Below, piece by piece: positions 33,239 through 48,000 of a stretch of 64,000 nt of DNA (position 1 is the first letter of the stretch; each line of letters begins with the position of its first letter). The notes under the pieces were generated by a model. The model did no database searches. It saw nothing but the letters and a program-made list of their open reading frames with translations, and was not told the DNA's origin. The stretch is from positions 9,504,501-9,568,500 of the forward strand of contig CM067529.1 in NCBI GenBank assembly GCA_034509925.1, in the 5' to 3' direction. Both the position numbers and the translations under genes were made by a program. Source of the stretch: Hirudinaria manillensis. Lineage: Eukaryota; Annelida; Clitellata; Hirudinida; Hirudinidae.

Positions 33239-33548
33239 TCACCAGTCCTCTGATCTCGGTCTCTTTACACCCATCAAAGGTGGTGGAGGCAGCTTGGCAA
33301 TACCAAGGACCTTATGGATCTGAAGCAAAAAAAATAAAAAATAAAAATATAAGTTAACCACAAGCCCAAATTAGAATTATCCAAGATGTACATTACAGAC
33401 TGCAGTAATAATAATAGTAATAATAATCTGTTTGTTCATGACTGTTTTTCTGTTTTTATTTGTGCTTGTTGTGTTGTGACTACCTGTGATCCCTTGTTGG
33501 GATCTGGGGTCACTATCTTCTGGCGGAGGCCGTGATTGTGAATGAACA

Positions 33549-33611
<63 letters not shown>

Positions 33612-34990
33612 CTAATACTACAGGGAATATCATTACATATTAAAGTGTATTATGAATAGAAATCAAACATACACTTCCGAGAGCCATGAGTCTGAGCGCG
33701 TGTTGGGAGCTGTTGGTGATGTCCTCCCTCTCTTGCGCACACATGTGCGCAACGGCATCGACGGGGACACTGATGTCCTCGCAGATGTCCATCAGTCCCC
33801 AGCCGTCCTGGAGGAAGATTCCGGAAGATACCACCTCGAAGATCCTGCGCATGGCGGAGGCGGGCGACTTTTGCGGATTGTTGTTGTTCATGCACCTCTC
33901 GACTAACAACTCTAAGGCCTGGACGATGATGATGATGATTAAGAACAGGCTAACACTAGTCATCTACTTAATTCATTAGCACTTGATTACTTAAATAATT
34001 TATTATCATGTCGTTATCATCATTATGTTAATTTCATATTTTAAATTAATTTCATTTAAAGAGTCAAAATTTCTGACCCATTGGCCAAGAGGTGTCCATG
34101 TTGGAATCCTCCTGCAGAAGTCCATCAATATCCGCACGACAATCGAACTGGCAGGACTAGACATGGAATTTATCTGGAAGTGAATTACTACTTATTGATT
34201 CTAATCTTTGTGAATTCAATAAAGTTAATCGTACTTTCACCATCACATGAGTACATTCAGCACTTGAGGTAACATAAATAAATAACAAACTCAAATCAAT
34301 CTCAAAATGCTGGTATTAACTGACTTTATGCCAATAAGAACACGGCAAATAATTAAAAAGTATAATAATCAATAAAGTAATAATTAATAAATAAATAATT
34401 AATGAAACTATGACCTTAATACATGCTTCCAACATTACTTGCTGGAGCACAGTTAAAAGCCCATTTGATTTTCAGTCAAAAATTCAATAATCCCACCAAA
34501 TTTAGCAACAGTTCCAAAATATTGCATGCCATGCACTCAAAACATCATTATCATCAACTCCCGAGTTAAGTTGTGATGAATGCAACTTCTACTTTCTAAC
34601 TTTAACTACTTATAATATAACATTATATCGCACTGATATCAACCGATATTAAGCATGCATATCTTATGCTAATTACACGATCAGAAGACATATCTTACCT
34701 GAAACCACTTGGTTCTCATCAACTCTCCAAGAGCCCATTCTGTGATGACACCGTCAACGTAGTCGTCTTCAGAACTCGGATACTCCTCCTTTGCTGCAGG
34801 ATCTTCGGAGCCCGTCTTCTGTTCACCTGTGGAATGTTCCACTGCAGGTGGGCAGTCTTCCATTTTGGAAAATAGTTTTTCTTTTTGCTTTGTATCTGAA
34901 TACAGCAGGTACGTTTATAAATCAATGTTCGATTGACTATTAGAAAAAATAAAACTAAAAGATAATATTATAATAATAATAATAATACCG

Positions 34991-35028
<38 letters not shown>

Positions 35029-38000
35029 TCTAGGATATTGTACAATTAATCAAGCATAAACCATCCAAATAAATTCATTTATTTAACCAGTTATTAACGA
35101 ATAATAAAACTTTTAAGACTCACACTCGGACGAGGAAGCCACAAATATCAGGCAGGTGATGTTGTAAGAAGAAAAGGATTTGGTCTCTCCATCAGGAGCG
35201 GTGTTATCATTATCATCACCATCATCACCACCCGCAATCACTTTTAAGTGACTCACGTCAGGACTCAGTTCGACCTTGAATGGCCTTTCGGAAAATGTCT
35301 GAAAAGTCCAAAGACAAATTCAATGGCATGAATTTTATAAATGTTATGAAATCATAGAGCTAGTCATTGACAACCCAATATCATCACTGGATAATTAACT
35401 ATTTTTTAATTAATAATTAATATTAATAATAATAATTAATTAATTAGTTAGTATATCCTTCGTCTTATAAGACCGTTTAAACATCCAGCACTCAATAGCA
35501 GTCCAAAAACTCAAACTCTTCTCATCACAATATAAACAACTAAAGTCCAGCAGTCCAGCACAACATCAGGTCCGATCCCAAAGTGAAACCAAAAACCATC
35601 CCGACCTTCATTTGTTCGGGCATTTCTTCCGCGACGATCTGCAGGAGTTTCTTGGTCGGTCTCTCTGAAGTGAGGATGACCAGCTCGAGTCTGAGGAGGT
35701 CCCTTATGAGGAGTCCCTTGGCCAGCAGACCGACCCTCATTACGCCCTTCAGTACGCGTGCATTTTCTCTACGATGAAAATCAAATTACGTGCCGATTTA
35801 ACGAAACAATTCAAAGCAATTAATGATCAAATTAAATTGATAAAATAATTCAATATGGTCATGTCGACTGACTTTTCTGCCAGCTTGTCGGACACCATCT
35901 TGAGAGACCTCTCGCAGGTTGAGACGAACTCTTGCACGGCTTTTAACTTCCAATAAAAAATATGAATAATCAATCAACAAGGTTATCCACAGTTACAAGT
36001 GAACAGAGTCTTCAATCCATGCCTAAACCATCCAATCGTCCATAGTAATCCCTCTCCCTCAGTCAAAGTTCCTAAAAACTCTAAGACTTACCTCTTCCTC
36101 GGTCGGGTAGATTTCACCGTGCTTGGCCATGATGTGCTGGTTGTCCCGCGTGGAACTGGTCGTCACGCTCGACTGCCCCGCCGCCCTTCCGGCACTCGTC
36201 CCGCAAGCTTCGGGGTACAAGGATAGGTCGGGGTTCTGGGTCTTCATCAGCTGCCATTCCAACAACTCCTTCTCGTAGCGGAGATATTCAGCTTGTTGTC
36301 TATTAAACAGCAGAATATAAAAATCCAGAATATGTTTGGAACATCTCTAATAGTCAGGCACTAACATCAATTAATAATCAATTAATTAACAATATTTAAT
36401 TATAAATAAGTGTTAACAAATATTTATCCCCAGTATTTAATCTACTTTCCAAATAAAACAAAAATTGCTGTGAAAATATAATGAAAACAGACCTGTAGTT
36501 GTCAGAGGAATCCTTTCTTTTGTTCCTCCACTGATTCTTCAGTCGATCGCTGTAGGTTGACTGCACGTCCACCTTGAGAGATGGATCGACTTTTTTCTGC
36601 AAAATAAAAAAAAATCATTTTTCATATTATTTCAATTCCAAAAGAACAAAATCCAATTATTACAAAATTAATTATAATAATTCATAATAAAAAAATCCAT
36701 TATTATCTTATTATTATTATTAATTTATTATTATTATTATTAAAATAAATTATTAAAATAACTAATTCACCAACATTAAGCATTTTAAAGAACAAATTCA
36801 AAACAAATAAGAGAAACATAGAATAGATTTTGATATTAAATGACAAATGGTCAGTCATTGCTTTCTTAACCTTGTATTGGAGTCTGTGCCTTCTGCCTTT
36901 TGAGTGCATCATTTTGGCCAAAGGATCCGAGAAGGAACAATCGCAGAGTTTGCAGTAAAACATCGGAGCCGTGTTGGTTTCGTTCATCATCTCGGTTATG
37001 TATTCGAGACCTTCGCATTCAAGGAAAACGTGTTTAACGTGTTTAATATTATTTAATTAATGATTTATTTATAATTGTAATAAGTGCCCTTGTATTAAGT
37101 GATTAAAGTGATTTATAAATCAATGGTGATGTAATTAATAAGTCGGTGCAATTTCATGCAATATTATTATTATTATTATTGTTATTATTATTATTAATTA
37201 TTTTTATTATTAAGTCTATGAGAAAGTAAAGTAAATTGCACAAGAACAAGAAGCTACAGCATAAGAACAATTTAAACATTAACATTATTTCAATTATTAA
37301 TACTAATATTTTATTATTATTATTATCATCATCATTATTCTAATTACTATCATTATTAAAATGATGATTTCGTACTAATGGTTCCAAGTAACTTATAATA
37401 ACAATAAGAATAATAATAATAATAGTAAAATAAATACACATAAACAACAAGATCCAAACACAATCAACATACCAATCGGTCCAATAGAAGGATCATCGCT
37501 GCCCTTATCTGTTTAAAAGCGAACGAACATAGAACTTTAACGGTGCTCATCAAATATTATTTTTATTATTATTCCATTTATTTGCATTTTCCCTTCAAAT
37601 AATCCTTGAATTATTCGATTATTATTCGATAATCCTTGAATTATTCAATTATTATTAAATCCACTCACCTTCGTCAATTGAATCTGAAGCATCCGTCGAT
37701 CCTGTGCTGCCGCTGTTGATGTTGTTGTTAATGCTTCCACCATCTTTGTTTACAGCGGAGGTGGGAGTTGTGGCGTTTGTTTGATAGCTTGCCTGGGGTG
37801 CTCCTTCATGTTCAGATTATTAATTATGACTACTTTACATCATCAACATAGAATCAATGAATTGGAAGTTTAATTGGTTTTCATTAGAAATTCAATTTAA
37901 CGTAATGTAACAACTAACCAATGAAGTTAATTTTTTGCACAGGACCTGCTTCAACTTTGATCATCTTTGCTGATTTTGGCTGAGCTGAAACTTCTGGAAC

Positions 38001-40702
38001 TGCATCTGGCACATACTTTCCCATCTTCATTTGCACTTTCATAACCTGAATTCATAGTAATCCAAAGTATTTATCATTATGTCATTATTACATAACATCA
38101 TTATCGTAGGTCCATTATAGTTTCACAGAATATTATGATATTTATATTAAAGGAGATGACTCATTCTCAATTATCTAAGGACAAAATCTACGTAAATTCC
38201 TGATCGTATTACTGCCTAAATTTTATGTGAAAAGTTTTTTTTTTTATTCAATGAAAAAAAGCACAGTAATAATAACACCAGTAGGCCAGAAGGGATTTAC
38301 ATCCCGCTGGGTGGCCAACCGTTTACGACATAAATAAATGTGATACATAGTACATAAGTAAAGTGTCAAGAATAAGGATATTGAAAAAAAAGATTAGTGG
38401 TGGAGTGGTGGATTGATTATGAAATTTTTTAAGTGACGTTTAAAGGCATATAAGCTGGAATGCTGAGTTATAATACAAGGAATTTTATTGTATATGTTGG
38501 GGCCTGAGCATTGAATAGATCTTAGAAAAGTGTTGGATTTTGAGAAGGGGGGTTTATATTTCTGGGCTTGTCTGAGATCATAGGGATGTGAGGTAGGAGG
38601 TGCTGAAATGAGTTTCTGGAAAGAATGTGGGAGCATATTATGGTCGTGCCTGAACATACAAATACCAGCCTGGAAGTAACTTATTTGATGGACTTTGAGA
38701 ATTTTGAATTTTCTAAAAGTGGGTTCAGTGTGGGCAGTGTAGGGCAGGCATAGGGCTATGCATAAGTATCTCTTTTGAAAATTAATATGAAAATAACTAT
38801 GGAATGTACGATCACACATTGATTCAGTCACAGGAACCAATGAACGAAAAAGCATTCAGTTTCACACAACACAATCGTGAATGTGCCAAGCATGCATTCC
38901 AAAAGATGCAACCAGATGAAAAAGAATTGTTAGAAAATAATAATACCAAATCATAATAATGATTAAAACAAAAATCATTTGAAATTAAAGCATTTAATCA
39001 AAAAAAGTGGAAAGTTAAAAATCTTGTAAATCTTGTAGTTGCCAATTTGAACCAAGTGAAAGTTAAACAACAGCTGTTACTTTCTGACACACTTCAACAT
39101 CTTCATGACACCATGACATCATAAAGACACACAATAATAGCAAAACATCATTAATTGAACATTTACATTTATTTAGCCAATTTTTAACGTACTTGATTTT
39201 ATCCCAAGGGGATGTAACAACTAGCAAACCATCAGACATACAATATCGATCTAGCAGCCAGATTAATAAAATGAAAAGAAATTAAAGAAATTAAAGAATA
39301 AAATTAAAATTAAAAAGTTGGTGGAACGTTTAATTCCATTTCCGGAAAAGATTTAAAATAAAAACAAACCTTTTGATGCTTGGCTCCCTTGATGTGAGCA
39401 TCATAAGCATCAGATGAGGAACAGCTGACCTCACAAAGCCTACAATACATGTGACCTTTTGACCCTGCCAGAACCATGGCAGCAGAGGCTCCAAGTGCCT
39501 CCTTTTTCTTGTGTGCCTTTCCAACCAGGTGAGCTTTGTAGGCCTGGAAATGAATAGCAAATATCGAATCAATCGACGCATACTCATTCATGAGACCAGT
39601 TAACAAATATTATGTAATTGATTAAATATGAAGACTAGACACAAAAATAAAAATTTTATGCGATCCTTTTATCGAGCATTTCAAGCATTTAAAAAAAATA
39701 ACAATAATTAATAATTCACTACAAAAAATTGTTGCCATCTAACTGACCTGCTCTCCGGCACAAGTGCACTTGCAAAGTTCACAATATTTCCATTGCTGGG
39801 GATCAATGACAGGTCCTCTGCCACTTCTAAAGCGATCTTTATTGGCACCTCCCCAGAATTTCTTTTGTGCTAATTGCTTTTCATCCAATAAGGTTTTAGC
39901 AGCATTAAAAAATGCTATTTCTTGAGCTTTTAGAAAGAAATGATGCCGTATTAAGTGGGCCATGTGATTTAGATGTTTTCACCCTTACCTGAAGTTGCAT
40001 TCTGGGGTCCGTTTGTATTAGATGTTGTATTATTCCTGGCCACTTCTGGTGAATTGTATTGGGTTATTCAAAAATTGATTTGTACACAAAAGAACATATG
40101 TTTGCATGAGCATGCTTACATATGATGTGAGTAAAAAAAATAAACCCACCACTTTTCCCTGCCTGATTTTGTTTTGCATCTTTAAATCCAGCTGATTGTC
40201 CTTGTGGGGGACCTCCAATAGCAACATTTGGGACAACAGGATTCTATAAGCACACATCAAACTTATTACATCTCTCAAATTTCATTTGTACTTAATGTAA
40301 AAGAAGTCCTATAGACTGTCGGTTTCACGTCAAGTAATTGCATTTCACCATCAGGATCAGGATTTGTCAGATTATCAGTTGTTGACACGTAACAAGCCAT
40401 ACAAACCGTTATTATGGTTCCGTACGGTCCATATTGTGAAGTCGAATATTGTACGTTTGGATAAGCTACGGTTTGGGTCATCGAATACGCCGGAGGTGTG
40501 GGATAACAACCCCTACAATCAGTTAATGCAAAGTAAAAGGTTATGTCTTGCACTATTTAATCTCAGGTGAATTCACATTCATTTCAAGTGACTGTATGAA
40601 ATGCAATTAAATGTCGTGATAAAATCGCAACGCGACAAATAAAAATTACCCAAACTGATCCATAACACCCCCATAATTCCACCCGTAATAATTGTTCGCC
40701 AT
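33239..40702 (-). CDS. ZFR: Zinc finger RNA-binding protein (ZFR/Zn72D), 19 exons, 813 aa
   Basis: ZFR binds double-stranded and structured RNA, pairs with NF90-family proteins and influences splicing and editing in the nucleus. Exons: 40650-40702, 40407-40512, 40153-40243, 39989-40045, 39748-39926, 39370-39543, 37919-38045, 37669-37803, 37473-37508, 36871-37010, 36493-36596, 36092-36299, 35873-35946, 35606-35768, 35124-35298, 34699-34895, 34078-34173, 33673-33918, 33239-33319; all in phase. The N-terminus is Tyr/Gly-rich ([18 protein letters not shown]). Three C2H2 fingers of the dsRNA type follow: [39 protein letters not shown] and [20 protein letters not shown]. The DZF domain runs from [15 protein letters not shown] through [32 protein letters not shown] and ALELLVERC to HKVLG. 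The family is often about 1000 aa, so the N-terminus is short here. Two microexons (36 and 57 bp). Confidence 0.96.
33437..33612. repeat. (AAT)n microsatellite with possible LINE 3' end, in last ZFR intron
   Basis: About 63 bases of AAT repeats at 33550-33612 follow a unique GC-richer 110-bp stretch ending GGCGGAGGCCGTGATTGTGA. A simple-repeat tail joined to a GC-rich body suggests a LINE 3' end, but there is no coding evidence. Confidence 0.6.
34961..35029. repeat. (AAT)n microsatellite in ZFR intron
   Basis: Two AAT runs split by CCGATAT. Confidence 0.9.
38280..38860 (-). mobile_element. 5'-truncated non-LTR retrotransposon in a ZFR intron
   Basis: A 153-codon minus-strand open frame (38394-38855) has the layout of the region after reverse transcriptase in LINEs: a HNMLPHSF stretch, then [20 protein letters not shown], then [14 protein letters not shown], then [12 protein letters not shown]. 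It is open but has no reverse transcriptase core, so it is a 5'-truncated copy. A 3' untranslated part continues to about 38280, with GGCCAGAAGGGATTTACATC and A-rich sequence. Orientation is the same as ZFR. Confidence 0.7.
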
Positions 40703-42067
40703 TATCTAAATACAAACAAGATGGCGCCGCAGATATGACAACAGACGTTGCTGGGAATAATTCTAAGTGTTATTATTTTAAATTTTAAAATCACATCACT
40801 TTAAACTTTTATTTAAAATTATTAAAATTGTAACTAAAGCAGTATAACTTTACTTTTACGTTCCACCAGTCAATGAATTACCGGACTCCCGACCAATGGC
40901 AACTCAAGCCGAAAAAACATCAACAGCACACCAGCCCAACTTATCCAATAATGTATCTCGTCAATTATACTTACTCCAAAACCCACTCCAAGCCTTTCTA
41001 ACGAGCATACATTCCTTCCCGCTCGTCATTTTACCGGAGTGGTTGAAAGCTCTCCACATAAAAACAGTGAAGAGGTATTAGCCACACATGGAAGTGCAGT
41101 CCAAATCTTCTTGACATCACGAGACTTTCTCTAACTGTCTCAATGCAAAACTTCCATGACTTCCTTCACACCACAAATTATATTCCCTAAGGACTGACCA
41201 CCGAACGTATGAAAGAGCTGTGCCAAAATGTTACAGTATTTTTAATTACAAAGCAAAAGGTGCTCGACGCAAATTGAAAATAAGCCATCAGGATTTAAAC
41301 ACTAATTAAAAACGACCGCACGAATCTAAACAGTGAGATATTGTTACATGCCTAACATAGGCAAAATATCACCAAACTGTTTTTAATGACAAATCACGTA
41401 AGCTTATATCTACATTGCCAAATATATTCATAAATTTGAACCTAATTTCTTAGAGAGAGAGAGAGAAGCATCATTGAACGAGTGTGATGAAACAAAGAAA
41501 AAATATTGCAAAGCTTTGAAACAAAACTTAAGCAACATAATGAAAACATTTAAAATAAATTAATGAACGACATCAATGCCTAAGCCACTCAGCCACCCAT
41601 TAAGATCCCCACACACACTCCCTCCTCGCAGAGACTCGTTCCGCCCAAAAGCGAAATGGCAGCAGTTCAAGCGAATCAACAAAAGATTTGAGGATCGTTG
41701 AAAAAGGACAAAAAAAATTGGAATAAGTAAAACAAGTACACCAGCAACTAATCTTGGCCTAGATTTTGTACAAATAGAACGCACGTCCGTCCGTCCGTCC
41801 AGTTCATTTCAGTTCCTGCTAGCATGACATCAAAGTCAAAGCTTTTTGCTTCATTAATAAAAGCCTATAGACAACGACGACAACGAGGAGGACAACAACA
41901 TAGCTAACAGCTGGGTTGATGAGTTGTTTTAGACGTGAGTTGAAGAGATGACAAATAGGAAGGAAGAACAAAATACAGTGGAATATAAATCGACTTCTTA
42001 GTCTGCACTCGGCACTGAAATGCATTTCCGCTCGCGTGATCTCGCTCGTACGTTCCGATCATTCTGT
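40703..42067. other. ZFR upstream region and ACSBG 3' flank
   Basis: Contains a 61-codon plus-strand frame at 40896-41081 (MATQAEKTSTAHQPN and on) with no recognisable domain or splice context; not called. A GTCC repeat (CGTCCGTCCGTCC) lies near 41784-41799 and a short GA repeat near 41455-41467. The ZFR promoter should be just above 40702, where no TATA box is apparent. Confidence 0.4.
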
Positions 42068-45000
42068 TCAATCAGAGGTGGCGTAAAATGCATCTATGGT
42101 GGATTTGTACAAGTCTGTCACTACCATCCTTTTCAATTTCAGAGTGGGACCTGTCAATATTTTAATAAACAAATTATTGTCCCTGACAATAGACAACTTT
42201 TGATGATTTATAATAATTTATAATTAAATAAAATAAATTAAGATAAAAGTAAATGACATCTTACCGAGTTCGCCGTAGCAGATGGAGAAGTCTCTCGGCA
42301 ATATGGACCACTTCTGAATCACCTGTGCCCTGGAAATGGCCTTGGCATTGACCTTATCCACCACCAACTGCATGGCCTTCGCCACGTTGGGGTTGATATT
42401 TTCCAGGAGCTGTCCGAGGGTCCTCACGCGATCCGGAAGACCGATTTTACGGCACCATTCCAGGGTCGCAGGATGGAGATCTTCGAGAGGAGCGAGGCTC
42501 ACCGGGTCGATTTCAGTCTGAAATTGGATGAAAACAATGGATTAAAACAATGGCTGGTTCGCTTGCATCGTTCATTGTTATTTGAAAGTACTAAAATAGT
42601 ATTCAACAAGCTTCCTCTAATAAATAGATTTTAAGATAAAAAATAAATCAGACGGAAAAGATATTAATGAGATAAATGAGAAATTGAGCAATAAATTTAT
42701 ATAAATGGGTATCAACAATTGTTAACAAATTCAAAGATCCTGTAAGAAACCTTGAGTGTTATAAGCATGGATAAGAACTTCTTCTTATCACCAACAAGCA
42801 TGCAGTTACTGATGCAGGGCAGTGACTCCTTCATGGCATCCTCTATCGGAATTGGAGCCACGTTCTCACCGCCGGCAGTTATGATCAACTCTGGAACGTT
42901 CGAATGTACACAAATTGATGACTCACTAATTATTAAATTAATTAATTAATTAATTATTATATGCTGGTTAGTGGTTGGATTAACAATAACAAAAATTAAC
43001 TATACAAGACAAACCTTTGATTCTTCCAGTGATGTAAAGGAAGCCATCTTGGTCCTTCCTGCCAATGTCTCCGCTTCTCAACCAGACCTCATCCTCAGTG
43101 AAAGCTTCTATGGTCTTCTCGGTCATGTTCATGTAACCCATAAAGACGTTACGTCCGTTCATGCACACCTGGTTAGTTAAGATTGACATAAAAACATGTG
43201 TGTGTGTGCACTTTTAACCATACATATTACTTGAAAATTTTCAGACCTAAACAATCATTACTCATGAACAAATGTTTGTTTTGCATATGCAACTTATTTT
43301 ATAAATCATCATCATAATCATCATCATCATCATCATAATCATCATCATAATCATCATCATCATCATCATCATCATCCAATCATTTTTCAAAACAAAACAC
43401 CAACCTCTCCCGACTCGTCAGTTTTGTTCATGAGTTTCGTAAGCGAACCTTTCAGTTCAACGCCCGAACTCACGGTTCTGTATTTCCATGGAAACGAGAT
43501 GGTGTGTGGTCCTGCATTCAATGATACAGTAATGATAGAAAATATTATTGATACTGGGGAGAGTAATACATTCATTAATAAATGTGAATCATCAAATCAA
43601 ATGGATTTGTTTGGCATTTTTAAGTAATGTCAAAAGCCATTGGATGACTCCAAAGCCATTCATCATCATCATCAGGATGTAATTAAAATCTTGATGACAT
43701 GATCAAGCATGATTATCACTAATTCATCATGGTATGATAATAGTAAAAGCTCTAAGCACTTTTATAGCAAATGAATAATAAACAACTACCACAGGAACTC
43801 TGCAAACACAACAAAACAAAAAAAAATCTGAGAAGCACCGACCTGAACTTTCACTCATTCCATAGATTTCCATCAATGGAAGGTTGAGGCTCATGAAGAA
43901 GTCCAACGTGTCCCTCATGATGGGTGCCGCTGCCGTCAGACAGAAACGACATTTCTCGAGGCCCAGTGCCTTCCTGACTTTCCAGAAGACCAGAAGATTT
44001 GCCAAAGTCCAGCCATAAGGAACTGAACCCCTGTTGATGAATTAAAATGAACTCACAAATGAGACGCACAAGGATGTGCGATCATTGACGTATTATCTTC
44101 CCTTTAATGACAGCCATATTAAAATGAATTTGGCATCTGCTAGTGGCATCAACGCTTGGTTATTTTAAACTTCTCAAAGAAGAAATTTGTCAAACAACCA
44201 AAGGAATATTGGCTCTCCTTGTAACTTCTATAGCCAGTCATTTAACAATGAATGCACCAAATATATATATACATATATATTGACATTTATTATATTTTAA
44301 TATTCACATTTATCAATCTAATGAGCATTTAAAATTTAATTAAATAAGCTATCAACCCACCCGTTCATGAGTGACATGTTCCCCCAGTAACCGATGTACT
44401 TTGCGATGCCAACTATGGTCCTGGTTATGAAACCCTGACTTTTACCTGCCGACATTATTTTCTCCTGCATCTTCTCCCAGACTCTGGGAACGCCGAGAAA
44501 GACCGTCGGATGTACGGACTTGAGCGTGTCACCGAGAGAACCCTAAAGTGAAGTACAATTACCGTGCAAAGTGATTACATTAATTCAACATGGTGATAAT
44601 TAGTGGCATGATTATTATTATTATTAATATTATTATTATTTTATTGACATAACAGATTTGTGAAAGAAAGTAATGCTTAAAACTATGGCAATAAATCAGA
44701 ACTTTGAAAAATAATAATAAACAACAATAACAACATTAAACACTATTTTAACAGCAAATGACAAAACTTTCACTTATTTTTAACTGAGCAATTAAACAGG
44801 ACAACAAATCCTCATAAAGAAAAAATAACACTTAAAAAAAATATTATCAACTAACGAGCAGAATAATTAACTCTCAAACACACACGCGCGCACACATATA
44901 CACACACACACACACAAGTCATTAACAACAGTTGACGAATTTCTGCAGGCTTACCTTCAGTGCATCTGGCTGTGCAAAGTATATGGTGGCACCGTAGACC

Positions 45001-48000
45001 AGGGGTATGTACATGTCTAGGATCTGAGCTGCCACGTGACTCAGGGGCAGGTAACTGACCAGGACGTCGTCACAAGGTATCAACCTGGCCTGCCTGCCAC
45101 ACACCGTCGCGGTCCAAATGAGCTGTCGTTTTGAAAACGTTCAATTGCAGGAAACGTACACGTTATCCAATTTATCACTTCGATAACAAAGTTAAGTGAA
45201 ATAATAAACTGGTTGGGGATTTATGTTGAATTTATGTGCAATTGAACGATTCATGTTTCCACATGTTTTGTTTTCATTGATTTATAATTGATGTGATTAA
45301 TAATCAATATAAAAAAAAACTTACATTATCATGGCTCAGCATCACACCTTTTGAATCACCTGTAGTGCCAGACTGTAAAACGTGAAATATTAATGTGACA
45401 TCGGAAATTCTGATTCATTCATTGTTTATTATTTTCATATAAATGAAAGAAAAATATAAAAATATTTAAATATAAATTTTATGCAATTTATTATGTGATT
45501 AATAAATGATTATATTCCAGCCAATAATTCACTCTTTCATAAGTACCCCATCAACAAATCAAATGAAAAACTCTCCTGATGCAAAAAAAAAAAAGAAGAG
45601 AGGAGGGTGAGATGAAAAGTATCTCTGGATCATGTTTGCAATAGAAACTGATAACTGGTGCTCATCTTAAGGGCAAATGGTCTTAAATACTCAAGAAGGA
45701 AGTAGGGACTTTCTAAATTTTTGAGATTTCATAATATAATAACAATAATAATAATAATAATATAATAATGTGTCTCATATTGGATATATCTCTGTGAGCT
45801 GTTTGTTCTGCTCTCAAATTGTTTCATTTCAATAAGTAACATCAACACTCTTCATTGGTTCCTTTCATAATCCTTATCGATCATAGTTTCCCCTTATGGC
45901 TTCAACACTGGCCTCTTTTTATCATGAAGTTATAGAAAATGTTGTGGATAAGAAAACAGTCCTGGCTATTTTAACATTGAATCTTGAAACAGATGAATGT
46001 TAGAATTCGACCACCGGTCCACTACTGATGAAACACGTGTTGTATATGCACTTAGAATCTCTTAATAACATGCCACTCAAACATGCATTCATTCAGAGCC
46101 TTACTAGCTAAAGCTTTATAATTATTCAATGTAAAGCTCGATCAATGAAATGCTTAACCTGTTTACAAGCAAGAATATAACAATTTTAAACAGATTTTCC
46201 AGTCACAATAATCGGACTTATTACGTAAACGTTTTAATCACAAATGACATGTATAAATTAATACAATTAATATACAATTAACATACAATAATACAATGAA
46301 CACAAAATAACATAAAGAAGAAGTAAACTGTACAGTACTCACAGTATATATGAGGGTACAGCACTTGTTCGGTGCTTGACTCAACCATCGACTCTCCAAC
46401 TCCCCTTCTGGCACGTCGCAACCCAGCTTCAGGAATTCTTCCCACTGTAAACAAATTCATCTCACCGAATCACGATTCTGTTGTCGTGCAGTCGTAACTA
46501 ATTGCAATGTTAAGAACAAGCAACTACAACTATGAATGTGAAACACTACCACAACTTAAAATGAAGCAAAATATCATTTATAAAAAATATTATTTATTTA
46601 TTTATATGTATTTAGAAAATTGAATGCATTTCAATTCTATTAAGACGAAAGCAAGACTTCAGTTGTAACACTAACGGTGTAAACATTTGGCATCTTTTTC
46701 TGGAGTGGACCCCTATATTGGACTATTGCTTTTAATTCGGGCAATCTGTCCCAGATGCTCAGAATTTTCTGTAGTTGAACATTGTTCTCAACTACAGCCA
46801 CATTGCAACAAGCATTTTGCAAAACATAAAGACAGGATTCTGGTCCATTGGTGGCATAAATACCAGTGGCAAGACCCCTGAAAATGAAAGAATAGCATAC
46901 ATTCAACTTTAAAAACCTAATTTTTATAGGAATATTATTTATTTAGTATTTAGCAGATTTTTTCTTGTGAATCTTAGTAGCATTTGCAGGTGCTTATTAA
47001 TAGAGCTGTTATTTTAGAGACATCTCTATCCAAGGGAGTTCTCTAGTCTTGGTAAACACAAGATATAACATGCAGCTAACCATTTAGAAAGCACAAGTTT
47101 TTAACTTACCCAGCCAATATGCTTCCCATGTATGATATGAACCATTCTGTTGAATTGAATCCCAATATTCCAACACCATTTCTGACTTTCAAGCCACACT
47201 GTTTGAAATGTGGGTTAGTTAATCAAATCTTATTTATTGTAATGAATTATGTCTGAAAACTATTGAACATTGACTAAAAACTACCATTGAGAAATTTATA
47301 CATTTATAATTACCTTAATAAATGACTTTGCAGCTGTCCTACAGAGTTCATAATATTCTCTGAATGTATGAGTTTCCCAAGGGGCATTTTTAGAAGCTTG
47401 ATACACTGCAAACAGATTAGCAAACAAGTTTCAACAACATTTTCCCCAATTATGTACATTATGAAAACATGGGTATATTAAACTACCAGTCCACAATTGT
47501 GCAAAAAAACCTTTTATCACCCAAAAATTAATAAAAGTCTTTTTAAGCAAAGTTTGATTTGTTAAGATATCTACTCAAGCTATGCTACTTCCACAATATG
47601 AATTTTAACGAGCAAGACAATTTAAAAAAGAAAGTGTAAACTCTTGATTGATTGCACTGAATACTTATCCACACACAAACAAGAACTTTATAAAACATAA
47701 AACCAACATCTCACTAAACAAATCAAAAATCTTTTTTTTTTACCAAGAGCTGGGTGGTCAGGAAATGTCTCAAGAGCTCTTTTAAAAAGAGTCATAACAG
47801 TAACTGGTTTGATTGGTTCTTCCTCATCTTTTGTGAACCTAATCTTTACTGCCTCGTCGGCTTTTGTAGAAATGAATGATGAAGCAATTGCAAGATCATC
47901 TAGTAATCAGAAAGTTTAAAGGTCACTCAACGGTTCAATTTTAACACCTAACATCTTGTTCATACCAAACTTTTGAGTCAAGTTGCTTAATTTTTTGCCT

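Noticed and set aside
33436-33633. Open frame with a long poly-Tyr run
   Set aside because: Translation of an (AAT)n microsatellite in an intron.
33652-33979. Long plus-strand open frames opposite the last ZFR exons
   Set aside because: Antisense shadows of the conserved DZF-domain exon.
40896-41081. 61-codon plus-strand frame starting with ATG between ZFR and ACSBG
   Set aside because: No recognisable domain, no splice sites or polyadenylation signal, and it lies in the flanks of two minus-strand genes.
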